Shown here one piece after another: positions 28,116 through 38,206 of a DNA stretch of 40,892 nt. Origin of the DNA: Aequorivita sp. (GTDB lineage Bacteria; Bacteroidota; Bacteroidia; Flavobacteriales; Flavobacteriaceae); NCBI GenBank assembly GCA_026646335.1, contig JAPKFY010000014.1, forward strand, positions 1-40,892, given 5' to 3'. Under the pieces are notes generated by a model, which was not told the DNA's origin, searched no databases, and saw nothing but the letters and a program-made list of their open reading frames with translations. Position 1 is the stretch's first letter. Every line of letters begins with the position of its first letter. The position numbers and the translations under genes were made by a program.

Positions 28116-29126
28116 TTGAAAAACGATAAAGTACTGATTACCGGAGGCGCAGGATTCATAGGTTCCAATTATGTGGAATACATCCTTAAAAATTCAGAAG
28201 ACGAAGTATTCGTGCTGGACAAGCTTACCTATGCCGGAAATTTAAAGAATTTGGAAGCAGTTTCACAAGAAATCACCTTTATAAAAGGAGATATTTGCGA
28301 TGTTGAATTGGTCCAAAAATTATTTACAGAACATCAATTCCAAAAAGTAGTCCACTTTGCCGCCGAAAGCCATGTGGACAATTCCATTTCCGGTCCTTCG
28401 GAATTTATTCAAACAAATATTGTTGGCACATTCAACCTACTTCAAAGCGCCTATAAAACTTGGATGAGCGGTCCGAATGATTTAAAGGAAGAATTTAAAA
28501 ATGCGAGGTTCTTACATATTTCTACCGATGAGGTTTACGGTACTTTAGGCGAAACAGGTCTTTTTACCGAAGAAACTCCGTATGCGCCAAATAGTCCCTA
28601 CAGCGCTTCAAAAGCATCCTCAGATTTTATTGTGCGCAGTTATTTTCACACCTATGGATTGCCTGTTGTAACTACAAACTGTTCCAACAATTACGGACAC
28701 AATCAGCATAAGGAAAAATTGATTCCAACCATAATCCGAAAAGCAATTTCTGGAGAACCCATCCCAATCTATGGCGATGGAAAAAACGTTCGCGATTGGC
28801 TTTATGTAATGGACCATTGTAGCGGGATTTATTTGGCTTTGGAAAATGGAAAGCTTGGCGAGACCTACAATATTGGCGGCCGCAACGAGCGCGAGAATCT
28901 TTATATTGCAAATGTTATCTGTGAATTGCTGGATGAAATGCTTCCGAAAAGTTCTTCATATAAAAAACAGATAACCTTTGTAAAAGACCGTCCCGGCCAC
29001 GATTTTAGATATGCCATTGACGCTTCAAAAATAGAAAATGAGTTGGGCTGGAAGGCGAAGGAGAATTTTGAAACAGGTATTCAGAAAACGATAGCTTGGT
29101 ATTTAGAAAATAAAGATAGATTATGA
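28116..29126 (+). CDS. rfbB: dTDP-glucose 4,6-dehydratase
   Basis: [18 protein letters not shown]...[22 protein letters not shown]...[15 protein letters not shown]...[18 protein letters not shown] start. Confidence 0.96.
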   Translation: MKNDKVLITGGAGFIGSNYVEYILKNSEDEVFVLDKLTYAGNLKNLEAVSQEITFIKGDICDVELVQKLFTEHQFQKVVHFAAESHVDNSISGPSEFIQTNIVGTFNLLQSAYKTWMSGPNDLKEEFKNARFLHISTDEVYGTLGETGLFTEETPYAPNSPYSASKASSDFIVRSYFHTYGLPVVTTNCSNNYGHNQHKEKLIPTIIRKAISGEPIPIYGDGKNVRDWLYVMDHCSGIYLALENGKLGETYNIGGRNERENLYIANVICELLDEMLPKSSSYKKQITFVKDRPGHDFRYAIDASKIENELGWKAKENFETGIQKTIAWYLENKDRL

Positions 29127-29980
29127 AGGGAATCATTTTAGCAGGAGGCTCCGGCACCCGTTTGCACCCAATTACACTTGCGGTTAGCAAGCAGTTGATG
29201 CCCGTTTATGACAAACCGATGATTTATTATCCGCTGTCAACATTGATGATCGCTGGTATTCGGGATATTTTGATTATTTCCACACCCCAGGATCTTCCGT
29301 TGTTCAAACAACTTTTGGGCGATGGTAAAAAACTGGGCTGCAATTTTCAGTATGCAGAACAGGCAAATCCCAACGGTCTTGCGGAGGCATTTATCATTGG
29401 AAAAAAATTTATTGGGAAAGATAAAGTTGCTTTGATACTCGGCGACAATATTTTTTATGGTTCTGGCTTGAAAGAATTGTTGCAATCCAATAGCAACCCC
29501 GATGGCGGAGTTATCTATGCTTATCACGTCTTGGACCCCGAACGCTACGGTGTTGTGGAATTCGACAAAGACGGCAAAGCCCTATCCATAGAGGAAAAAC
29601 CTACAAATCCAAAATCAAATTACGCCGTTCCGGGGATTTATTTTTACGACAATAGTGTGGTGGAAATTGCGGCAAATATGAAACCCAGCGCTCGGGGAGA
29701 ACTGGAAATAACCGATGTAAACAACGTGTATTTAAAACAGGGAAAACTGAACGTCAGCATACTCGATAAAGGCACCGCTTGGCTAGATACCGGAACATTT
29801 GCCTCCTTAATGCAAGCCGCACAATTTGTAGAGGTTATTGAAGAAAGACAAGGCCTTAAAATTGGAGCCATAGAAGAAGCCGCCTATGAAATGGGCTATA
29901 TCTCAAAAGAACAATTAGTTGCTTTGGCAGAACCCTTGCTGAAAAGTGGCTACGGAAAACATTTACTTCAACTCAATTAA
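29123..29980 (+). CDS. rfbA: Glucose-1-phosphate thymidylyltransferase
   Basis: [59 protein letters not shown]. Confidence 0.97.
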   Translation: MKGIILAGGSGTRLHPITLAVSKQLMPVYDKPMIYYPLSTLMIAGIRDILIISTPQDLPLFKQLLGDGKKLGCNFQYAEQANPNGLAEAFIIGKKFIGKDKVALILGDNIFYGSGLKELLQSNSNPDGGVIYAYHVLDPERYGVVEFDKDGKALSIEEKPTNPKSNYAVPGIYFYDNSVVEIAANMKPSARGELEITDVNNVYLKQGKLNVSILDKGTAWLDTGTFASLMQAAQFVEVIEERQGLKIGAIEEAAYEMGYISKEQLVALAEPLLKSGYGKHLLQLN

Positions 29981-29982
29981 AT

Positions 29983-30528
29983 TTGGAACTACAAAAAACT
30001 CCTTTAAAAGATTGTTTTATACTGAAACCGAACGTTTTTCGGGACAAACGCGGACTTTTTTGCGAAATCTACAATCAAAAAATTTTTGTGAAGACAACTG
30101 GCTTAAAAGTTGATTTTGTGCAGGACAACCAATCCGTTTCATCAAAAGGTGTTTTGCGCGGCCTCCATTTTCAAAATGGTGAAATGGCTCAGGCCAAGCT
30201 GGTGCGGGTGGTAAAAGGAAAGGTTTTAGATATTGTGGTTGATATTCGGAAGGATTCCGAAACTTTCGGAAAATCATTTTCCATCATTTTAGACGATGTG
30301 GAACACTTGCAACTTTTCGTGCCGAGAGGTTTTGCACACGGTTTTATAACGCTTTCTGAACAATCTATTTTTTCATATAAGTGTGATAATTATTACGATA
30401 AGACTTCAGAAAGCGGAATCATCTATAATGACGCAACCTTAGCGTTGGATTGGCATCTTCCAAAGGAAGAATTAATTATTTCAGCAAAAGATTTGGAACT
30501 TCCCGGTTTTGAGGAAGCTATTTCATGA
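29983..30528 (+). CDS. rfbC: dTDP-4-dehydrorhamnose 3,5-epimerase
   Basis: FVQDNQSVSSKGVLRGLHFQNGEMAQAKLVRVVKGKVLDIVVDIRKDSETFGKS...VPRGFAHGF. TTG start. Confidence 0.96.
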   Translation: MELQKTPLKDCFILKPNVFRDKRGLFCEIYNQKIFVKTTGLKVDFVQDNQSVSSKGVLRGLHFQNGEMAQAKLVRVVKGKVLDIVVDIRKDSETFGKSFSIILDDVEHLQLFVPRGFAHGFITLSEQSIFSYKCDNYYDKTSESGIIYNDATLALDWHLPKEELIISAKDLELPGFEEAIS

Positions 30529-31385
30529 AAAAAATACTGGTTACAGGCGCGAACGGACAATTGGGAAGATGCATAAAAGATGCGGTAGCCGATTTCCCCG
30601 ATTTTGAGTTTGTCTTTGTTTCAAAAGAAGAATTAGATATTGAGAATGTAGATTTGCTAAAGGAATTCTTTATTAAAAATCACTTTAGCCATTGTATAAA
30701 TACCGCCGCTTACACCAACGTTGAAAAGGCGGAAAGCGAAAAGGAAAAGGCTTTTGCTATCAATGCAGAAGCAGTGAAAAATTTGGCTACAACTTGCAAA
30801 GAAAAAGGGGTTGTTCTACTCCACATTTCCACTGACTATGTTTTTGACGGAAAAAAGGGATCTCCTTATTTAGAAACTGATACTACAAATCCTATTAATG
30901 TTTACGGGGCTTCAAAACTGAAGGGAGAACAATACATTCAAGAAATCTGTGATAAATTCTTTATTTTCCGCTCTTCGTGGCTCTATTCGCAATACGGGCA
31001 TAATTTTTTGAAAACGGTCTTAAAATACGCCGAAGAGGAAAAACCACTCACCATTACCACCGAGCAGACAGGAACTCCCACAAATGCCAATGATTTGGCG
31101 AACTTGCTGCTTCAAGTAATCGCACAAGATTCTGCCGAATACGGCGTTTATCATTACAGTAATAGTGGCCAAACCACATGGTTTGGTTTTGCCGAAGCGA
31201 TACTTCTGCAAACCGAAAAATTAAAAGATGCAAATCTTGCTAAAACAAACCATTACCGTACTTTTGCCGCTCGGCCGGAGTATAGTGTAATGGATAATTC
31301 AAAAGTTCGAAAAGCATTTTCAATTCCTGCCGTTGATTGGAAAAAAAGTTTAAAAACGGTAATTAAAAACCTATCAGTTAATTAA
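30525..31385 (+). CDS. rfbD: dTDP-4-dehydrorhamnose reductase
   Basis: KKILVTGANGQLGRCIKDA...NTAAYTNVEKAESEKEKAFAINAEAVKNLA...HISTDYVFDGKKGSPYLETD; ATGA overlap with rfbC. Confidence 0.96.
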   Translation: MKKILVTGANGQLGRCIKDAVADFPDFEFVFVSKEELDIENVDLLKEFFIKNHFSHCINTAAYTNVEKAESEKEKAFAINAEAVKNLATTCKEKGVVLLHISTDYVFDGKKGSPYLETDTTNPINVYGASKLKGEQYIQEICDKFFIFRSSWLYSQYGHNFLKTVLKYAEEEKPLTITTEQTGTPTNANDLANLLLQVIAQDSAEYGVYHYSNSGQTTWFGFAEAILLQTEKLKDANLAKTNHYRTFAARPEYSVMDNSKVRKAFSIPAVDWKKSLKTVIKNLSVN

Positions 31386-31396
31386 TAGCATACAAT

Positions 31397-32371
31397 ATGG
31401 CACAGAACAATCAAGATGAAATAGACTTAGGGTATCTTTTCAATAAGATTTCAGATTTTTTTAGATCTTTTGTAAGGCTTCTTTTTTTGGTTATTACTTT
31501 TTTTATAAAGTATATCATCGTAATAGTCGTTTTAATACTTGCCGGAACCGGAATTGGGTATTATTTGGATAAAAACAAAACGGAAGTTTACGATAACCAA
31601 CTTATTGTAATCCCAAATTTTGAGAGTACCCAGTATTTATATGATAAGGTGGAAGCACTTTCTTCTAAACTCAAAGATCGTGATGCTGAATTTCTTAAAA
31701 AAACCATTGGAGCCAACTACATAGAGCTAATAACTTTGGAGGCGAAGCCTATTGTGGATATATTCACCTTCGCCGCAACAAGCCGGGATCGCGTTGATCT
31801 GTTTAAGGTTTTAACGGACAAACAGGATATTCCCGACTATGTAAAAGATCCACAAAACTTTCAGTATTTTAAATACCATCACATAACAATTAAAATAAAG
31901 GGAAAGGAGCATTCAAAAGAAATTGTTGCTGCAATTGAAAAATATCTTAACGAGAACGATCACTTTACTGAGTATATGAAAGTGAGCAGAGAGAGCACCC
32001 AGTTTAGGATAGAGACTTCCCTGCGAACAATTTCACAGATTGATACTATATTAAAGGCTGCCGCTTCGATAGATAAAGGCAAAAGCAATTTGCCGTCTGT
32101 AATGGTAAATGACAATAGCCAGCTCAACGATGTAATCGAGTCAAAAGACCGTATGCTGTACAATCTTTTAAAATTGAATATGCAGAAAGTTGATGAGCAA
32201 AGTATAATAAAAGTAGCGGCAATAAATTATAACGTTTCAGATTTTTCTGGGTTTCATATCAGCAATAAAGTAAAATATCCACTACTTCTGGTGTTGCTCT
32301 TTTCGGGCTTTTTCTTTGTGAAATATCTTTATAAAAAGATGAAGCATATTGCTCAAAACGATGCGAGGTAG
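31397..32371 (+). CDS. Wzz-like (chain-length determinant topology) membrane protein
   Basis: TM near the N-terminus (FFIKYIIVIVVLILAGTGIGYYL), ~230-residue extracytoplasmic region, C-terminal TM (YPLLLVLLFSGFFFVKYLY); in a polysaccharide locus. Confidence 0.55.
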   Translation: MAQNNQDEIDLGYLFNKISDFFRSFVRLLFLVITFFIKYIIVIVVLILAGTGIGYYLDKNKTEVYDNQLIVIPNFESTQYLYDKVEALSSKLKDRDAEFLKKTIGANYIELITLEAKPIVDIFTFAATSRDRVDLFKVLTDKQDIPDYVKDPQNFQYFKYHHITIKIKGKEHSKEIVAAIEKYLNENDHFTEYMKVSRESTQFRIETSLRTISQIDTILKAAASIDKGKSNLPSVMVNDNSQLNDVIESKDRMLYNLLKLNMQKVDEQSIIKVAAINYNVSDFSGFHISNKVKYPLLLVLLFSGFFFVKYLYKKMKHIAQNDAR

Positions 32372-32376
32372 CCATT

Positions 32377-33501
32377 ATGAAGAAAAAAAATCTCATTGTC
32401 TTTGGAACAAGACCTGAAGCCATAAAAATGGCGCCATTAGTGCGTGAATTTTTAAGAAATGATAATTTTAATACTAAAGTCTGCGTTACCGCCCAACATC
32501 GTGAAATGCTGGATCAAGTTTTGGATTTTTTTGAAATCGTACCCGATTACGACTTGAACCTTATGCGACCCAATCAAAATCTGTACAGTCTTACTGCCAC
32601 AATTATTGAAAACATGAAACCGGTTTTAGATGAGGTAAAACCAGATTTTGTTTATGTTCACGGAGATACAACAACTTCCATGGCTGTTGGCATTGCGGCT
32701 TTTTATAGCGGCGCGAAAATTTGTCACGTAGAGGCAGGCTTAAGGACTTTTAATAGACAATATCCTTTCCCTGAAGAATTTAACCGACAGCTTACAGGAA
32801 AAATTGCAGATTATCACTTTTCGCCTACGGAACTTTCCAAGAGAAATCTTTTAGCTGAAAACACTAAAGATGCAAGCGTTTTGGTTACTGGAAATACAGT
32901 TATTGATGCCCTACTTTATGGAATTGAAAAGGTAAACGCTGAAAATTTTAAAGATGAAGAAATTGAGAATTTAAAAACCCTTTTAAATTTTCAGAAAAAA
33001 ATAATACTCGTAACAGGTCATCGAAGAGAAAATCACGGAGATGGGCTTATTAGTATTTGTGCGGCGTTGAAAACAATTGCAGAGAACAATCAGGATGTTG
33101 AAATTATATATCCCGTTCATCTCAATCCGAACGTAATAGGGCCTGTAAATGAACTTCTCGGAGGGATTGAAAATATATATCTAGTTTCCCCATTGGCGTA
33201 TCCCGCATTCATTTGGTTGATGGAAAAATCATATCTAATCATTACGGATAGCGGCGGAATTCAAGAAGAAGCGCCAAGTTTAGGAAAACCGGTTTTGGTA
33301 ACTAGAACAACTACCGAGCGCCCAGAAGCCGTTGAGGAAGGCACTGTAATTTTATTAGGAACAGATTCTGATAGAATTATTGAAGAGGCCGAAAAACTAT
33401 TGAAGAACACCGAATATTATAAGAGTATGAGCATGTTGCACAACCCTTACGGTGATGGGAAAGCAACGGAACGAATCGTAAATTTTGTAGAAGCGTTATA
33501 A
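32377..33501 (+). CDS. wecB: UDP-N-acetylglucosamine 2-epimerase (non-hydrolysing)
   Basis: FGTRPEAIKMAPLV...VHGDTTTSMAVGIAAFYSGAKICHVEAGLRTFNRQYPFPEEFNRQL...TGHRREN...ITDSGGIQEEAPSLGKPVLVTRTTTERPEAVE. Confidence 0.96.
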   Translation: MKKKNLIVFGTRPEAIKMAPLVREFLRNDNFNTKVCVTAQHREMLDQVLDFFEIVPDYDLNLMRPNQNLYSLTATIIENMKPVLDEVKPDFVYVHGDTTTSMAVGIAAFYSGAKICHVEAGLRTFNRQYPFPEEFNRQLTGKIADYHFSPTELSKRNLLAENTKDASVLVTGNTVIDALLYGIEKVNAENFKDEEIENLKTLLNFQKKIILVTGHRRENHGDGLISICAALKTIAENNQDVEIIYPVHLNPNVIGPVNELLGGIENIYLVSPLAYPAFIWLMEKSYLIITDSGGIQEEAPSLGKPVLVTRTTTERPEAVEEGTVILLGTDSDRIIEEAEKLLKNTEYYKSMSMLHNPYGDGKATERIVNFVEAL

Positions 33502-33502
33502 A

Positions 33503-34711
33503 ATGGAAAATAAACCCACAGTGGTAATGATGGGATTGGGCTATATAGGCTTGCCCACTGCGGCACTGATAGCCAGTAAAGGATTAAATGTAACGGGCGT
33601 AGATATTTCTCAACATGTAGTAAATACTATAAATGAAGGAAAAATTCACATAGTGGAACCTGACCTTGATGGCCTGGTGCATCACGTGGTGAAGCAAAGC
33701 TATCTTCAGGCCTCTACAAAGCCCGTAATGGCAGATGTTTATTTGATAGCTGTTCCAACACCTTTCAAGGGAAACCACAAGCCAGACCTCACTTATGTTG
33801 AAAGTGCAGTTAAAAATATAATACCTACCCTGAAAAAAGGAGCTTTGGTTATTTTGGAATCTACCAGCCCTGTTGGCACGACCCAAAAAATCCAAGAAAT
33901 TATCCTTAAGGAGCGTCCCGAACTAAAAGGAGAAATTTTCATCGCATATTGCCCAGAGCGCGTATTGCCCGGGAATGTAATCTATGAACTGGAACAAAAT
34001 GATCGCGCAATAGGCGGAATTGATGAAGCTTCTACTGAAAAAGCAGTTTGGTTCTATAAACATTTTGTGAAAGGTGAATTGCATAAAACAAATTCACAGA
34101 CCGCGGAAATGTGCAAATTGGTTGAAAACTCTTCCCGGGACGTGCAGATTGCTTTTGCAAATGAACTTTCAATGATATGTGATAAAGCCAACATAAACGT
34201 TTGGGAATTGATCCGTCTGGCCAATAAACATCCCCGTGTAAACATCTTGCAACCTGGAACAGGCGTTGGCGGTCACTGCATTGCCGTGGATCCTTGGTTT
34301 ATTGTTTCCGAATTTCCTGAAGAATCAAAAATAATTCGTTCTGCCCGTGAAATAAATAATTATAAGACAGAGTGGGTCATTGAAAAAGTAAAAAACACAG
34401 CCCTTAAGTTTAAAATAGATAAGGGTAGGGATGCCATTATAGCCTGCTTGGGCCTTGCTTTTAAACCCAATATTGATGATCTTCGTGAATCTCCCGCTTT
34501 ACACGTTTCTGAAGCCTTGAAAAATGATGGCTATAAAACCCTTAACGTGGAACCAAATCTTAAAAAAGAAACTGAACGAGAGCTGACGCAGACAAATGAA
34601 GCGATAGAAAAGGCTGATATCTTGGTGTTTTTGGTAGCTCACAGCGAATTCAAAAATCTTACTTTGCCCGATAACAAAAAAATCCTGGATTTCTGCGGGG
34701 TATTAAACTAA
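33503..34711 (+). CDS. wecC: UDP-N-acetyl-D-mannosamine dehydrogenase
   Basis: MGLGYIGLPTAALIASKGLNVTGVDISQHVVNTINEGKIHIVEPDLDGLV...LESTSPVGTTQKI...YCPERVLPGN...AEMCKLVENSSRDVQIAFANEL...GTGVGGHCIAVDPWFI. Confidence 0.94.
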   Translation: MENKPTVVMMGLGYIGLPTAALIASKGLNVTGVDISQHVVNTINEGKIHIVEPDLDGLVHHVVKQSYLQASTKPVMADVYLIAVPTPFKGNHKPDLTYVESAVKNIIPTLKKGALVILESTSPVGTTQKIQEIILKERPELKGEIFIAYCPERVLPGNVIYELEQNDRAIGGIDEASTEKAVWFYKHFVKGELHKTNSQTAEMCKLVENSSRDVQIAFANELSMICDKANINVWELIRLANKHPRVNILQPGTGVGGHCIAVDPWFIVSEFPEESKIIRSAREINNYKTEWVIEKVKNTALKFKIDKGRDAIIACLGLAFKPNIDDLRESPALHVSEALKNDGYKTLNVEPNLKKETERELTQTNEAIEKADILVFLVAHSEFKNLTLPDNKKILDFCGVLN

Positions 34712-34718
34712 TCATACC

Positions 34719-35981
34719 GTGGAAAGGCTCACACTACTTTTTTTAAAACTAAAAGAAAGAGGTTTTTTCCACCTTATAATCTCCAATTATTCGGTTCAGT
34801 TCATCGTTTTTGGCTCCAGTTTGCTGGTCGCCAAAATCATGTCGCCAACGGATGTTGGAATTATAAAAACCATTGAGACTTTTGCAAATATGGCTATTGT
34901 TTTAGGTGGTGGGGGAGTAATCTTTGGAATCCTAAAAGTTATTCCCGAGCACAAAGACAGCGCAATACGGCGGCTTTCATTAATTTTTTCTTTAAAATAC
35001 GCCACATTTTTTTCATTGGCCGTTTTCGTCTTTTTTAATCTGCTGGCATATTCTGGCTTTGTTTCCGAAGACGAAACGCTTGTTTATTGGTTTCAACAAT
35101 ATTCCTTCATCATTGTACCTTCTGTTTTGACGATGGTTTTGATACGTTATTATCAAGCAATTGATAGATTTAAGAGAATCAGCACCGTAGTTTTTTATCT
35201 GAAATTACTTTCCGCAGTTTTCGTTCTTTCGTTTACCTACTTCTTTTTTATTCGTGGCTATGTGCTTTCAATGGTTATTTCAACCGTTTTGGCAACGCTT
35301 ATCTTGCTTTATGATCTTCGGAAAGAATTGGTTGATAAAACCATTAGCGAACGACATTTAGAAATAAGGCAAAAAATTATCGGTCTGTCCAAAACCGCAT
35401 TTACGGCACAAGTCATCGATCAGCTTAAACTGCAATCCGGGTTTCTGATTGCGAATTATGTTATTTTAGACCGGGAAATATTTGGTTTTTATGCCTTCGC
35501 ACTTATTTTAACGCAGGGCATAAACATTGTTGCTTCCAGCGTGCAGCAATTTATAATTCCTAAAATGTCTGAAACTTCGGGAAATCTCACTTTGTTTTTT
35601 CAGAAATATAAAATGTTTGAAAAGCGTTTCAATATAATAGCAGTTGCTATTTTTATTGGGGCACAATTGTTTTTGCCTTTGGCAGTAAGCTTGGTTTTTG
35701 GAGATAAATATGACGGGGCGATACTAATTTTAAGAATTATGCTCGTAGGCTGGCTTATTGAGGCGCTATATGCGTTGAAAGGTGTTATTTTCCTTAGTTT
35801 GGGAAAAATGAAATACATAAGCTATGCTTCGCTCACTATCTTTTTGATTTCCGTTCCAGTGATTTATTATTTGGACGTAAAATACGCCGCTATTGGTGCC
35901 GCCTGCGCCTATGTTTTCCAAAATCTGGTAAGCTTGGGTGTACTGAATTATTTTGTACATAAGGTTTCAAAACATTCTTGA
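34719..35981 (+). CDS. Polysaccharide flippase (Wzx/MATE-like)
   Basis: Polytopic, ~12 hydrophobic segments; FGSSLLVAKIMSPTDVGIIKTIETFANMAIVLGGGGVIFGILKVIPEHKD. GTG start. Confidence 0.82.
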   Translation: MERLTLLFLKLKERGFFHLIISNYSVQFIVFGSSLLVAKIMSPTDVGIIKTIETFANMAIVLGGGGVIFGILKVIPEHKDSAIRRLSLIFSLKYATFFSLAVFVFFNLLAYSGFVSEDETLVYWFQQYSFIIVPSVLTMVLIRYYQAIDRFKRISTVVFYLKLLSAVFVLSFTYFFFIRGYVLSMVISTVLATLILLYDLRKELVDKTISERHLEIRQKIIGLSKTAFTAQVIDQLKLQSGFLIANYVILDREIFGFYAFALILTQGINIVASSVQQFIIPKMSETSGNLTLFFQKYKMFEKRFNIIAVAIFIGAQLFLPLAVSLVFGDKYDGAILILRIMLVGWLIEALYALKGVIFLSLGKMKYISYASLTIFLISVPVIYYLDVKYAAIGAACAYVFQNLVSLGVLNYFVHKVSKHS

Positions 35982-36008
35982 TACCTTTATAAAATTTGAA
36001 TGTAGCAT

Positions 36009-37262
36009 ATGAAAATCTTAAACTTAAGAACTCCGGTAAAAGATATTTTATCAAATATCCTCATTCTATTTCCCTTTGTTCTCATATTTCTTTCAGAGAT
36101 TTTGCTTCCAATTATTCCAACGGCATCTTCAGTTTTTAAGGTTGGGGCGGTGCTATATATGTTTGTATATGCGTTTATGGGTTTAAAATTCCACGGCAGT
36201 TTTTTAATACTCCTTGGATTGTTTATTCCTTTTTTTATTTACGGAATTTTACACTCGTTCAACATCAATGCGGCAATTTCTGAAGGAATCAGATATCTTT
36301 TTCCTATTTCGGTTTTAATGTATGGATACGCTATAAGACGTCACTTTAAATTTCTTCTTTTTGCATTTATCGTTTTTGTACTTATAAACGATTTTTGGCA
36401 GATTGTAAATTATGTAAATTGGTATCGCGGGGTTACTCAATGGTTTTACAGTACAGACTTATACGGAAATCGCTATTTTAACGCATCATCTGGAATCATT
36501 CGGGCTACAGGCATTGTTGGGTTTTTTGGACTTTTTGGATTTATTAATCTCATTGCTTTTTTCTTAACCCGACGATACTACACCGGCAAATGGAAAACCT
36601 TGCTTCTCTCCATTTTTCTAATTTCACTTTTTTTAAGCTTTTCCTATAAAACCATTGGCGCTTTATTGGTTTTACTTTTTATTCAGTATAAAAACAAGCT
36701 GAAGTTTTTTCAAATAGTTGGAGTATTGTTTGTAATAGCCCTAATTGCCATTCCTAAAGTAATTGCGAGTATGGGTGAAAGCATAGTGCTGCGATTGGAA
36801 CAATATGTGACTGAAGGAGATTCTGCTAGAGCGGAATCCTATCGGGTAATGTTTGCCGAAATTTCAGATTTAAACCTCTTTGGTCGTGGAGTGGGTTCTT
36901 TTGGTGGGCCAGCTTCGGTAACTTATAATTCCCCAATATATAGCGAGCATCATTTTAATTGGTTCTATACAATAGATTTAGCTACAACAGATACTTTTTT
37001 TCCACATTTATTTGTTGAAATGGGGATCATTGGTGGTCTGCTCTATTTGTTTGTTCTTATGGCTCCCTTTGCGCTGTCATGGAAACGTGATAAGTTTAAA
37101 TTGGTCTTTGCCATTTATTTTGCCCTCTTTTTTGACGCCCTCTTTTCGTATTCATTGAATAATATAGCTTTTTTGATAGTTTCACTAGGTTTTTTATATC
37201 CGCTGTATTTTTATAAGGAAGAAGAAAATATACTGGAAGAAGCTGTTCCTAACCACGTTTGA
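36009..37262 (+). CDS. O-antigen polymerase (Wzy)-like membrane protein
   Basis: ~10 TM segments, large late periplasmic loop (FGRGVGSFGGPASVTYNS...TDTFFPHLFVEMGIIGGLLYLFVL). Confidence 0.72.
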   Translation: MKILNLRTPVKDILSNILILFPFVLIFLSEILLPIIPTASSVFKVGAVLYMFVYAFMGLKFHGSFLILLGLFIPFFIYGILHSFNINAAISEGIRYLFPISVLMYGYAIRRHFKFLLFAFIVFVLINDFWQIVNYVNWYRGVTQWFYSTDLYGNRYFNASSGIIRATGIVGFFGLFGFINLIAFFLTRRYYTGKWKTLLLSIFLISLFLSFSYKTIGALLVLLFIQYKNKLKFFQIVGVLFVIALIAIPKVIASMGESIVLRLEQYVTEGDSARAESYRVMFAEISDLNLFGRGVGSFGGPASVTYNSPIYSEHHFNWFYTIDLATTDTFFPHLFVEMGIIGGLLYLFVLMAPFALSWKRDKFKLVFAIYFALFFDALFSYSLNNIAFLIVSLGFLYPLYFYKEEENILEEAVPNHV

Positions 37263-37267
37263 TTTTA

Positions 37268-38206
37268 ATGAACAAAATGCCACCACATATTGCCATTGTT
37301 ATTATTTGGGGAGTACTTCTGGGCTATCTTGTGTTTGATTTTATAGGAAAGGCGAATGTAAATTTTGTTCAGTTCAATTATGATTGGGACGCTTCGGAAG
37401 TTATTGGAACCTTTGGCACGGTTGAAATAGATTCTATTGCGAACGATTATATTTCTGTTAAAAATAACCTTCAGCTTCCCCTAAACTTCAACAGCAATAA
37501 TACTTTTTTACTGAAAAACAGCCAAGAAAGCTATTTCCGGGCATCAGAAATACTTACAGATAGCAGTAAAATTGTTTTCTCAGGAGTTAAATGGATTAAC
37601 CAAATTCCCAATAAAACAAACGAACAAAATAGTATTGAAATTATAGATTTGCCGCTTATCCAGCCCAAAGGAAAAACCACGGTCACCATAGGCGATTCAC
37701 AGATAATATGGCGCGAAGCACGAGAACTTCGTAAAAATCTACTACAGAAAAAGAAACTGTTTTTTGTGGGAAGCCAGACCGACGCCTATGGGTATCCTTA
37801 TGAAGGCGGTACGTTCAATACTTCTTCAGACATTTTGATAAAATCATTAAACGCACCATCTGCAGCATATTATATTTTGTTTTTTGGGGCACAGGATAAA
37901 CGAATGGATAAGCAATTGCTGAATAAAAACATTTGTGATATTTTAGAATCACTTCAAAATAAACCGAAAACTGAAAAGATTTTCGTCATTACGCTACCAC
38001 CTTCAACAAACCCCACTTTTGACGCTTACAATAACCTATTCAATACACGTTTGCAAGAATGTGTAGCACAATTTACAAATATCCAAATTGTGGACTTGCA
38101 TAATTTTTTAATCGATAAAGAAGATTATTTAGCTGATGATGAAGTGCATTTGAATACTAAGGGATATTTATATCTAAACAAACTCTTAACCCAAGAAATT
38201 CCGTGA
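37268..38206 (+). CDS. Membrane-anchored SGNH/GDSL-hydrolase-like protein
   Basis: N-terminal TM; GDSQ block (TVTIGDSQIIWRE), C-terminal DDEVHLNTKGYLYLNKLL (DxxH block); ILFFGAQDKR between. Confidence 0.65.
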   Translation: MNKMPPHIAIVIIWGVLLGYLVFDFIGKANVNFVQFNYDWDASEVIGTFGTVEIDSIANDYISVKNNLQLPLNFNSNNTFLLKNSQESYFRASEILTDSSKIVFSGVKWINQIPNKTNEQNSIEIIDLPLIQPKGKTTVTIGDSQIIWREARELRKNLLQKKKLFFVGSQTDAYGYPYEGGTFNTSSDILIKSLNAPSAAYYILFFGAQDKRMDKQLLNKNICDILESLQNKPKTEKIFVITLPPSTNPTFDAYNNLFNTRLQECVAQFTNIQIVDLHNFLIDKEDYLADDEVHLNTKGYLYLNKLLTQEIP

